Positions 1 through 6,210 of a stretch of DNA of 11,147 nt are shown piece by piece. The translations under genes and the position numbers were made by a program. Origin of the DNA: UBA6183 sp046314755 (GTDB lineage Bacteria; Bacteroidota; Bacteroidia; UKL13-3). Every line of letters starts with the position of its first letter. Positions within the stretch are counted from its first letter, which is position 1. Under the pieces are notes generated by a model that saw only the letters and a list, made by a program, of their open reading frames with translations, made no database searches and was not told the DNA's origin. The stretch is from the NCBI GenBank assembly GCA_046314755.1, contig JBKDBG010000088.1:1-11147 (forward strand), written 5' to 3'.

Positions 1-10
1 ACTTTAATTT

Positions 11-1681
11 ATGCTATTTTTGAAACCCAACGTGCAAAACAACATTAGTAATTTTATAAAAGTAGCAGCCTGGGGCCTGTTATTGTTTGTACCTTTTATT
101 GGTGCTTCACATTTATTTGATTGGGATGAAATCAATTTTGCGGAATCTGCCCGCGAAATGATGATTACCCAAGAATACTTTCGCGTTCAAATCAACTTTA
201 GTCCGTTTTGGGAAAAACCTCCTTTATTTTTTTGGCTTCAGGTATTAAGCTACAAATGGTTTGGAGTGAATGAATTTGCTGCACGTTTCCCCAATGCCAT
301 TTGCGGAGTATTGGTATTAATTACCGTATTTTATATCGGCCAAAAACATTTTAACAACCGCTTGGCTTGGCTTTGGGTATTGTTTATCACAGGCTCAATC
401 ACCCCTCATTTATATTACAAAAGCGGCATTATCGACCCCTGGTTTAACTTTTTTATTTTCCTCTCCATTTATCAATTATTTCTTGCTGCTCAAGCCGAAG
501 AAAAACGTACCCTTCACTTTTTGTTGATGGGTATTTTTAATGGATTGGCCATTCTTACCAAAGGTCCGGTTGCGCTGTTGGTTTTAGGTTTATGTGGATT
601 TACCTTGTGGGCAATAAAACGATTTAAGCCCTACTTTACTCTTTGGCAATTATTAATGGCTTTAATCACCATTGTTGGCATTACCTCCATTTGGTTTATG
701 AGTGAGTTGATTAAGAACGGACCAAAAGTGTTGAGTGATTTTATCGCATACCAAATTGATTTGTTTTTAAATCCGGTGGCAGGCCACGGACAACCCTGGT
801 ACTACCATCCGGTGGTGATATTTTTCGGTTGTTTCCCCGCCTCCATTTTTGCGTTAAAAGCCTTTGTTCATCAACGGAAAAATCAAACACAACCACAACA
901 ACTGTTTAAGTTGGTGATGAATATTATGTTTTGGGTGGTACTCATTTTATTCTCCATCGTAAAAACCAAAATTGTACATTACTCTTCATTGTGTTATGTA
1001 CCACTTACTTTTTTGGCAGCTTGGTACACCGAAGAAATCTTAACAACCCAACAACCGCTTCCTAAATTTAAGCCACTGTTGGTTTTGTTTATTGGATTAA
1101 TATTGAGTGGTGCCTTTGCCACTTTACCGTTTATTGAATACTACAAATACGATCTTATTCCTCATATTAAAGATGCTTTTGCCGTAGGCAATTTAGAAGT
1201 GCAAGGCATTTGGAATGGATGGGAATGGATGATTGGTGTGCTGTTTGGTATTTTGTTGTTGATTTTTTACATGCAACAGTATAGAAGAAATACCATTGCA
1301 GCTGTATATGCCTTATTGATTGCAACAGGAATAATGATACCTTTATTGGTATTTCAACTTGCACCCAAAGTGGAGCAATACACCCAAGGTTCGGCCATTG
1401 AGTTTTATAAAAGTTTACAACAAAAAGATTGTTATGTAGAAACCTTCGGCTTTAAGAGTTACGCGCAATACTTTTATGCGCAACAAAAACAACACACCCA
1501 TCCGGAGCGTAACAATAAAGAATGGTTGTTTACACAACCTACCGATAAACCTGTTTATGTGGTTGCTAAAATAACTTCTGAAAAGGAATGTAAATCTTAT
1601 CCGTTTAAGGAAATTGGTCGTAAAGGTGGTTTTATCTTTTATGAAAAAATAAACCTTACGGACTCACTAAGTTCACACTAA
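11..1681 (+). CDS. GT39/ArnT-like integral membrane glycosyltransferase
   Basis: A 556-residue polytopic membrane protein. The N-terminal helix (about residues 15-32) is followed by DWDE (37-40), an ESARE segment (45-49) and EKPPLFFW (68-75). That is the order seen in the GT-C fold PMT/ArnT family, where the acidic pair after helix 1 is catalytic and EKPPL follows in the same periplasmic loop. An LTKGPVALL segment near residue 185 is also typical. Many further hydrophobic helices run to about residue 450, and a soluble C-terminal tail follows. Family knowledge: these enzymes move a sugar from a polyprenyl-phosphate carrier to lipid A, protein or another acceptor on the outer face of the inner membrane. 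The acceptor cannot be told from sequence. The ATG at 11 is the first in frame, and only ten bases precede it, so the promoter and any operon partner are outside the window. The 3' end overlaps the convergent gene. Confidence 0.88.
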   Translation: MLFLKPNVQNNISNFIKVAAWGLLLFVPFIGASHLFDWDEINFAESAREMMITQEYFRVQINFSPFWEKPPLFFWLQVLSYKWFGVNEFAARFPNAICGVLVLITVFYIGQKHFNNRLAWLWVLFITGSITPHLYYKSGIIDPWFNFFIFLSIYQLFLAAQAEEKRTLHFLLMGIFNGLAILTKGPVALLVLGLCGFTLWAIKRFKPYFTLWQLLMALITIVGITSIWFMSELIKNGPKVLSDFIAYQIDLFLNPVAGHGQPWYYHPVVIFFGCFPASIFALKAFVHQRKNQTQPQQLFKLVMNIMFWVVLILFSIVKTKIVHYSSLCYVPLTFLAAWYTEEILTTQQPLPKFKPLLVLFIGLILSGAFATLPFIEYYKYDLIPHIKDAFAVGNLEVQGIWNGWEWMIGVLFGILLLIFYMQQYRRNTIAAVYALLIATGIMIPLLVFQLAPKVEQYTQGSAIEFYKSLQQKDCYVETFGFKSYAQYFYAQQKQHTHPERNNKEWLFTQPTDKPVYVVAKITSEKECKSYPFKEIGRKGGFIFYEKINLTDSLSSH

Positions 1682-2747
1682 ATTGAAAATACCAGGTATT
1701 GGTTAAGGTGTTTTCCATGTAGTAAGGATCATCGCTTCCCAATAACCGTAATCCATCACCTTGATCAATATTGTAGCTGTAGTTAATGCGGTAACCTGCT
1801 TGTGCCGATAACCAGATAAAACCGGTTAGCTGACGCTCATAAGTGATGCGTGGTCTGATTTCCGAACGTCTTAATTCTAAATTATTAAAGTAAGCATTAT
1901 TGGTGTTATTAATCACCGAGTAGCTGTTACCTTCTAATTCATATCCAAAGAACAAAAGGTTGCGTGCATCAATGGTTCTGCGCAAAGCTGCGCGAGCCGG
2001 GAATAATGCCTCCACACCCCACTTGCGGTTTTCAAACGTATGGTTGTATAAAATAAGTGGAATAATGCCTTTAGCTCCCGGGCGATACGTGCGTGATAAA
2101 CCCACGGCTATCATTGAACGATCATTGCGTTTCCAACCGAAGAAACCGGCTACCGTTATTTTGGGTTTACTTAAATAATCCATCAATTTGGCATCACCTA
2201 ACGTGTACGTTCCATTTGCATCAGCCGAACCGAAAGCCAATAAAAAATGTTTTTCATCAAACGGTTTAAAAACAGTAGCATTTAATCCCATGCTGGTAAG
2301 TCCGTTTTGCTTCAAACGCGACATAAAATAATTGTTATTGGTGTGGTGAAAATCGTATTTCATTCTCCAGTAAGTGGCACCAACACTTACCAACCAGTTG
2401 GTGTTTGATATAACCGGTACATTGGCAGCTAACCTTAACCCACCAACACTGTTCACCTCTCCGTGTCCGGTTGATAAAAATTGACTGCTCACATCCGATG
2501 GTGCCGGAGCAATAGCTGTTTGATGTATGGTTTGTGCACCTTGAAAATCATAGCCGATTGAAATCAGTTTATTCGGACTTAAGCCCAATACTTTGGAGGT
2601 GCAATACCTTTTTACGGTATTGTCAACTTGTGCATTTTCAAATTGACTAAAATCTATAGGCTCATCCGGAGGTAAGCTATCTGTTTGTGCATGTGCTACA
2701 AATACAAAAGAACAAAGGGTTAATAGCAGTGTAAATCGTTTATTCAT
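1656..2747 (-). CDS. Outer-membrane beta-barrel-like protein with signal peptide
   Basis: 363 residues from the preferred start. The reading frame is open to 2768, but the ATG at 2747 gives a clean signal peptide: MNKR, a hydrophobic core (TLLLTLCSFVFVA), then a signal peptidase site at AHA|Q. The mature part opens with a short acidic, proline-containing linker. It continues with alternating polar/hydrophobic stretches rich in Tyr, Phe, Asn and Gly, as expected for transmembrane beta strands, for example LVSVGATYWRMKYDF and GYRINYSYNI. The protein resembles the DUF6268-type outer-membrane proteins of Bacteroidota, but that family name is from memory and is tentative. No enzymatic motif is visible and no function can be given. 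The last codons overlap the end of the convergent glycosyltransferase gene by 26 bases. The gene is probably transcribed alone from the long spacer upstream, where the G-rich repeat lies. Confidence 0.8.
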   Translation of the reverse strand: MNKRFTLLLTLCSFVFVAHAQTDSLPPDEPIDFSQFENAQVDNTVKRYCTSKVLGLSPNKLISIGYDFQGAQTIHQTAIAPAPSDVSSQFLSTGHGEVNSVGGLRLAANVPVISNTNWLVSVGATYWRMKYDFHHTNNNYFMSRLKQNGLTSMGLNATVFKPFDEKHFLLAFGSADANGTYTLGDAKLMDYLSKPKITVAGFFGWKRNDRSMIAVGLSRTYRPGAKGIIPLILYNHTFENRKWGVEALFPARAALRRTIDARNLLFFGYELEGNSYSVINNTNNAYFNNLELRRSEIRPRITYERQLTGFIWLSAQAGYRINYSYNIDQGDGLRLLGSDDPYYMENTLTNTWYFQFSVNLVSP

Positions 2748-2844
2748 ATACGCAGTTTGAGTTGGCAATATATCAAATTATTAAAATGTAAGTATTGATA
2801 ACATCTATAATGTGTTCAACAACGTTGGTTGGAAAAGGTTTAGA

Positions 2845-2932
2845 GGGGGGTTGGGTTACGGGTTTGCGGGTTGGGGATTGCGAGTTTGCGGGTTGGGGAT
2901 TGCGAATTGGGTATTGGGTATTGGGGTTTGGG
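2845..2932 (+). repeat. G-rich tandem repeat, potential G-quadruplex
   Basis: Eleven runs of three or more G lie on the plus strand. A 22-base unit is repeated twice in perfect tandem (2862-2883 and 2884-2905). It is followed by a 7-base unit ATTGGGT at 2906 and 2913, with two degenerate copies at 2920 and 2927. The first five G runs (2845-2850, 2853-2855, 2860-2862, 2868-2870, 2873-2876) are separated by loops of two to five bases and so meet the usual G-quadruplex rule. The array lies about 100 bases upstream of the beta-barrel gene start, with its C-rich strand on that gene's coding strand. Copy number could vary by slippage. Any regulatory effect is inference. Confidence 0.8.
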
Positions 2933-3014
2933 TATTCAAAAGTAAAATGGGTGATGCCAAGAAGCGCGTTTGTTCTTGTAGGATGAATTCCTCTTCAAAA
3001 TAAAATGATTGATT

Positions 3015-3052
3015 TGTAAAGCAGTGAATGGAAAATAATTTATTGCTTTACA
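3015..3052. repeat. 9-base inverted repeat, possible hairpin
   Basis: TGTAAAGCA (3015-3023) and TGCTTTACA (3044-3052) are perfect inverted copies separated by 20 AT-rich bases. The symmetry and spacing suit either a weak hairpin or a dimeric protein-binding site. No T-run follows on either strand, so it is not a standard intrinsic terminator. It lies 120 bases downstream of the nucleotidyltransferase unit and about 270 bases upstream of the beta-barrel gene. Confidence 0.45.
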
Positions 3053-3172
3053 TGGAATGTACTTTTGATACAACGCACGTCAATTGCGAAAAGTTCTATG
3101 TTACACTTCAATTAACATCATTGCGGGAAGGAACACTTCGTTCATGCGCTATGGGTTATAGGCCGTAATGTA

Positions 3173-3609
3173 TTACGAAAGATTGTCGATGTCGTCCATG
3201 TCTCTTAGCCTGCCGGACTCTTTTTTGTTTTTTAGCAGGTCGTGGTAACCAATAAAGTTTACAAGAAGGCCTTCGATTTCAACTTGGGTCTTATTTGATA
3301 ACATTCACTAAATGTAACTCCATCTATCTTTGTCAGTAAGTCAATTCTTAATGGAGGGTACCCCAATTGAATAATATTACCTTCTTTGGTGAAGTCTTCT
3401 CGCTTTAATCCAAATGAAGCGAAACCAAATTCATTCACGCAGGCTAAAATCCTATCGGAATTCTCTTGTGTCAGATTTAACCAAATGTCTAAGTCTCCCG
3501 TGTAACGTGGATGACCGTGAACACCAACAGCATATCCACCCACAATGAGATATTCTGCCTTATGATTGATTAATAATCTTACAAATTCTTTGAAGTCTTG
3601 GCTGAACAT
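3173..3609 (-). pseudogene. Minimal nucleotidyltransferase (MNT type), C-terminus frameshifted
   Basis: The intact frame from ATG 3609 runs 116 residues to a stop at 3259. It has the nucleotidyltransferase signature GG (24-25), then DLD (39-41) in HPRYTGDLDIW, and a third acid at D90 in LRIDLL; these are the metal-binding residues of the polymerase-beta fold. Near 3288 the family-like sequence breaks. Reading on in the neighbouring frame from 3286 gives QVEIEGLLVNFIGYHDLLKN, then KKESGRLRDMDDIDNLS and a stop at 3173-3175, which is a natural C-terminus for this family. Restoring one A in AGACCC (about 3288-3291) joins both parts into a protein of about 145 residues. The cause is therefore a one-base loss, either real decay or a sequencing error. 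Such proteins often belong to toxin-antitoxin-like pairs, as MNT/HEPN modules do, but no HEPN partner is seen here. The active site is retained in the N-terminal part. Confidence 0.78.
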
Positions 3610-3742
3610 CTTTCTTCATGCTAAAATATTGTTGTCTGAGAATTTCGATGGTTTCTAAACGCTCGGAAAAGCTTCGAGTTGACCAATATGCAAAGTCGGA
3701 AGTACGATCTTTCAATTTGGTGATTTTTAGAACTTTTTCCAC
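3560..3742 (-). CDS. Small conserved-looking protein paired with the nucleotidyltransferase
   Basis: A 60-residue soluble protein, charged and mostly helical in appearance, with no transmembrane segment or known catalytic motif. It carries FSERLETIEILRQQY followed by DVQPRLQRICKII. I recall similar short proteins directly upstream of MNT nucleotidyltransferases in Bacteroidota, which supports a real gene, but I cannot check this here. The start is GTG at 3742; the next in-frame Met is residue 42, too late. The last 50 bases overlap the nucleotidyltransferase in a different frame, so the two are one transcript and likely translationally linked. A HEPN motif (R-x4-6-H) is absent, so it is not a classical HEPN toxin. 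It could be a partner or regulator of the nucleotidyltransferase; its function is unknown. Confidence 0.65.
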   Translation of the reverse strand: MEKVLKITKLKDRTSDFAYWSTRSFSERLETIEILRQQYFSMKKDVQPRLQRICKIINQS

Positions 3743-3746
3743 AATT

Positions 3747-3776
3747 CAAATATAATTCATTTTTGTGTCTGTTCAA
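3747..3776 (-). promoter_or_regulatory. Bacteroidota-type promoter for the small protein/nucleotidyltransferase unit
   Basis: On the minus strand TTG (3776-3774) is followed by exactly 19 bases and TATATTTG (3754-3747). This fits the primary-sigma consensus of Bacteroidota, TTTG-N19-TAnnTTTG. Transcription would start about four bases later, near 3743. That is almost on the GTG at 3742, so the message would be nearly leaderless. Confidence 0.6.
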
Positions 3777-3988
3777 TTATTGCCTTTAAAGTCAGCATAT
3801 AAAAAAACAATTCACACTTTGCATGGTAAAACTATTGAAATTTATTGAAGAAACAACACCTCTGCACTTGATACCAAACACAAATGTTCAATGAAACACT
3901 GAACCGCCAATTTTTTTTCGGTGCTGTTATAGCCGGTTATATTCATGCGCTTTAAAAAGGCTCTACATCATGTAATGATTAAAAATTG

Positions 3989-4732
3989 TTATTGGTTCAA
4001 TGCAATACCCACAACAAATCCTACCCAAGGTTTATGATTGTATATCCATATGTTTCGGTCGGGATTCAGAAGATAATCGTATCCTACAGCTAATCCAAAA
4101 CTGGCTATGTTTGATTCTATAAAACCGGCAATTCCGGCCTGAATAATCATTCCATTATATTCATCGGTCCTCTTATTCCGGGTGGTAAATGGACTGATTA
4201 ATGTTGTACCCGGACCTGCAAAAAAACCAAAGTCGAATCCACGGTTACGAATTTGATGAGAACGCCTGCCCAATGGGTCACTTTTGCTCATAATATGGTA
4301 GTAGTCGTACCTCATACCAACATATAAAGCCATGTTTAAGTCTGTTGTTAACTGTGCAGGTAAACCATAAACAGATGGGCGGTATTTTAAAACAATAGAA
4401 GTGATATCCACATCAACACTTTTCTTTATAAAAATCATCGGGCTAAAAACAGTACTGTCTGTTTTGTTTAAAGGGATAGTCATAAATTGTTTTTGATCAG
4501 GTTGTCGATTGATGTGATGATAAACATCTATCTGTTCATTTGTAACATCTAAATAAACATTACGGGCAATTTTATTTTCAGTTTTCAATTTGTAATATCC
4601 ACTGTTTAAACCATGGGTAGAAGCTTTCTCTAATGAATTGCAAGAAGTGAGAAATCCAACCAGCCAAATTGTAATCACAAAATATGTATTACTATTCCTC
4701 ACATTAAAACTAAACAAACTAAAATATTTCAT
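3989..4732 (-). CDS. Predicted lipoprotein of unknown function
   Basis: 247 residues. A long signal region ends in a lipobox, FLTSC, with Cys31 as the lipidated residue. The hydrophobic core (about residues 17-28) follows an N-terminal stretch containing Arg and Lys. The second half (about 125-247) has Gly/Tyr/Phe-rich stretches such as MALYVGMRYDYYH, FDFGFFAGPGTTL, FGLAVGYDYLL and WVGFVVGIAL, which look like beta strands of an outer-membrane-associated barrel or sandwich. The first half (about 40-115) is a more polar, strand-rich domain. I do not recognise a family. It sits alone, with 256 bases to the start of the next gene and 152 bases behind the WG-repeat gene. The ATG at 4732 is preferred because the signal peptide begins there. 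Confidence 0.7.
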   Translation of the reverse strand: MKYFSLFSFNVRNSNTYFVITIWLVGFLTSCNSLEKASTHGLNSGYYKLKTENKIARNVYLDVTNEQIDVYHHINRQPDQKQFMTIPLNKTDSTVFSPMIFIKKSVDVDITSIVLKYRPSVYGLPAQLTTDLNMALYVGMRYDYYHIMSKSDPLGRRSHQIRNRGFDFGFFAGPGTTLISPFTTRNKRTDEYNGMIIQAGIAGFIESNIASFGLAVGYDYLLNPDRNIWIYNHKPWVGFVVGIALNQ

Positions 4733-4763
4733 ATATCAAGTGCTTCAATCATTCATTCTTTTT

Positions 4764-4771
4764 CAAAGATA
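4764..4771 (-). promoter_or_regulatory. Possible -7 element for the lipoprotein gene
   Basis: The minus strand reads TATCTTTG, an exact TAnnTTTG, 31 bases upstream of the ATG at 4732. No TTTG is found at the expected distance upstream, so this is only half of a promoter and could be chance. Confidence 0.3.
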
Positions 4772-4798
4772 AAGTGGTATTTCATAGTTGGCTATAAA

Positions 4799-4818
4799 GG
4801 TTTACCAACTGTAGTCAG
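4799..4818 (+). repeat. 20-base direct repeat, copy 1
   Basis: GGTTTACCAACTGTAGTCAG matches positions 5210-5229 in 19 of 20 bases (A versus C at the sixth). The two copies are in the same orientation and bracket the WG-repeat gene. Confidence 0.7.
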
Positions 4819-4884
4819 CAGCCGAACAGTTTTACAGGGCATTTAGCGCTTTACCTTTTGGTAGGTGCTGATATGCCTATGCTT

Positions 4885-5175
4885 CTATTCATTTTTAAAT
4901 ACAAAGTTTCCCTTTGTATCAATAAAGCCTTCTTTTCCGTTCAGTATTACAAAAGCCCAGTCTGATTTATATTCTCCAAACGATCCGATTTTGTCGTAAA
5001 TCGGCTTGACGATTTCTTCTCCTTTATCGTTAATGAATCCGAACTTATTACCAACCTGCACCAATGCCCAGTTAGATTTGTATTCTCCGAACTGTCCGAT
5101 TTTATCGTAATTGGTTTGAGCTGAAATTGAAGCAATGTTCCATGTTAGAAAAATGGTTATGATTAAATTTTTCAT
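4885..5175 (-). CDS. Short secreted WG-repeat protein
   Basis: 96 residues. A signal peptide (MKNLIITIFLTWNIASISA|QT) is followed by two tandem copies of a unit of about 37 residues, 23-58 and 60-96. Each copy begins YDKIG-FGEYKS-WA and ends in KFGFINDKG or KEGFIDTKG. This GFI-x2-KG core is that of WG beta-repeat proteins, in which an aromatic residue normally precedes the GFI. Known members usually carry more repeats, so this may be a short member or a remnant of a longer array. The protein is likely periplasmic or surface-exposed; WG repeats are thought to mediate binding, and no catalytic residue is visible. The ATG at 5175 gives the complete signal peptide. No gene is close enough to suggest an operon. 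The gene is bracketed by two copies of a 20-base direct repeat. Confidence 0.75.
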   Translation of the reverse strand: MKNLIITIFLTWNIASISAQTNYDKIGQFGEYKSNWALVQVGNKFGFINDKGEEIVKPIYDKIGSFGEYKSDWAFVILNGKEGFIDTKGNFVFKNE

Positions 5176-5209
5176 AGGATAAAAACATTAATAGTTATTT
5201 AAGTATTAG

Positions 5210-5229
5210 GGTTTCCCAACTGTAGTCAG
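5210..5229 (+). repeat. 20-base direct repeat, copy 2
   Basis: GGTTTCCCAACTGTAGTCAG differs by one base from copy 1 at 4799-4818. The last 14 bases are identical. Confidence 0.7.
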
Positions 5230-5247
5230 GTGGAGTTCCGATGTTAT

Positions 5248-5269
5248 CGTCCCGATTGCTATCGGGATG
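5248..5269. repeat. Hairpin with 9-bp stem and TGCT loop
   Basis: CGTCCCGAT pairs with ATCGGGATG (one G-T pair) around a four-base loop. No T-run follows on either strand. It could act as a weak terminator or be part of a repeated palindrome. It lies between the two minus-strand genes, 73 bases upstream of the WG-repeat gene start. Confidence 0.55.
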
Positions 5270-5514
5270 TGAATTGTTTAATGAATGCTAAGATAAATAA
5301 TTAGGTGAGTAAAAACAACAAATCTAAAATGTCACTGCCACTTGCGGTAGTGGTGAATTACCGGTTTGGTGTTCTTCTTAGTTCGCTTGGCTGTCAGTCG
5401 TTTTGGGGGTGCGGTGGAATTTCTTTTGCAAAAATTGGCTTTAGCACAGGCTTCCCGAAGTCTCGAGCCAAATTTTGCGGCTTGCAAATTTGTGTGCTTT
5501 TGTATGTAGGCTTC

Positions 5515-6210
5515 TTATGCTAATAGTTTCTCTAATTTCATTTTCCATTTTTCCCAATCTTTCATTTCTTTGGTCTGAAGGTCTATAAATTTTTGAGTAT
5601 GGTCGTGATGAATTAAATGGCAAAGCTCATGCACGATTACATACTCAATACATCCTTTTGGTGCTTTAATTAACTCTGGGTTTAAAATGATTTTTCCTTT
5701 AGGTGTGCAACTTCCCCACCGTGTAGGCATATCACGTAATACAATAGAACTTGGCTCAACCTTATATTTTTTAAATTTATCAATTAATGGTTTAGCAATT
5801 AAATGAAATTTAGCCCGAGCATGTTGTAAATACCAATCATTTAACAAATCTTTTGCTCTGGATTTCTCACGTGCTGTAACCTCAATGAATTTCCCTTTAA
5901 GCTTTACCGATTCCTCTTTACCTATTTGTATTTGTAAACGGTATTGTCTGCCAAGGTATAAATGAGTTTCACCGCTAATGTATTTTCTTTTTGGTGTCTT
6001 TGGCTGAAAAGAGAGGAAGAAGCTTTGTTGTTTAATTATCCATGGTGCCTTTTTTCTTATTTTCTCTTTTACCTTTTCTATCGATGTATCAACTGGTGCT
6101 TTCACCAGTATTTCCATTTCGGGGGTTACTGTAATGCCAAGCGATTTTCTGTTTGAATACTCCAAACGAAAATCCAATGTTTTGCTGCCAAACTGTATAG
6201 CTTCTATCAT
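5515..6210 (-). CDS. YgjP/SprT-like zinc metalloprotease linked to hsdR
   Basis: 231 residues, soluble, with no signal peptide. The C-terminal half holds the YgjP (DUF45) metallopeptidase core: TRWGSC (163-168), KGKIILNPEL, and YVIVHELCHLIHHDHT. In this last segment His194, Glu195 and His198 form the HExxH zinc site, and His204 is the likely third ligand. The N-terminal half (about 1-110) is strand-rich, as in the family. Its ATG shares the A with the hsdR stop codon (TAATG), so it is translated by coupling to hsdR and is the last gene of the operon. Genes of this family are often found beside hsdR in type I restriction loci. The substrate is not known; turnover of restriction subunits or a separate defence role are both only possibilities. 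No clear terminator follows. Confidence 0.88.
   Translation of the reverse strand: MIEAIQFGSKTLDFRLEYSNRKSLGITVTPEMEILVKAPVDTSIEKVKEKIRKKAPWIIKQQSFFLSFQPKTPKRKYISGETHLYLGRQYRLQIQIGKEESVKLKGKFIEVTAREKSRAKDLLNDWYLQHARAKFHLIAKPLIDKFKKYKVEPSSIVLRDMPTRWGSCTPKGKIILNPELIKAPKGCIEYVIVHELCHLIHHDHTQKFIDLQTKEMKDWEKWKMKLEKLLA

Larger units (their letters stand above)
2748..3172. other. 425-base spacer without a credible gene
   Basis: The spacer lies between the start of the beta-barrel gene and the end of the frameshifted nucleotidyltransferase, both on the minus strand. It holds the G-rich tandem repeat (2845-2932) and a 9-base inverted repeat (3015-3052). Two plus-strand frames of 63 codons cross it, but their translations are only repeat-encoded Gly/Trp/Leu strings with no start context, so I do not call them genes. 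I found no exact TAnnTTTG promoter for the beta-barrel gene; TAATTTG near 2774-2780 is an imperfect match. Confidence 0.6.
5176..5514. other. 339-base spacer with hairpins, no credible gene
   Basis: The spacer lies between the WG-repeat gene start and the metalloprotease gene end, both minus-strand. It contains the second direct repeat (5210-5229), a 9-base-pair hairpin (5248-5269), a CCACT/AGTGG hairpin (5338-5353) and a CAAATTT/AAATTTG hairpin (5469-5492). From about 5331 on the plus strand is rich in G and T and less AT-rich than its surroundings. A 72-codon frame here looks like translated spacer. A TAGATTTG (minus strand, 5326-5319) matches a -7 box but lacks its -33 partner. The segment has the look of an interspersed repeat, but one window cannot prove this. 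Confidence 0.5.

Noticed and set aside
2795..3003. Two overlapping plus-strand ORFs of 63 codons
   Set aside because: They are translations of the G-rich tandem repeat in two frames and give Gly/Trp/Leu strings without a domain or start context.
4803..4871. Hairpin from TACCAA/TTGGTA and TCAGCA/TGCTGA
   Set aside because: The matching arms are not nested (both lie in the same order), so they cannot form one stem-loop.
5305..5523. 72-codon plus-strand ORF starting with GTG
   Set aside because: It spans hairpins and G/T-skewed spacer, runs into the 3' end of the metalloprotease gene, and shows no domain or believable signal peptide.
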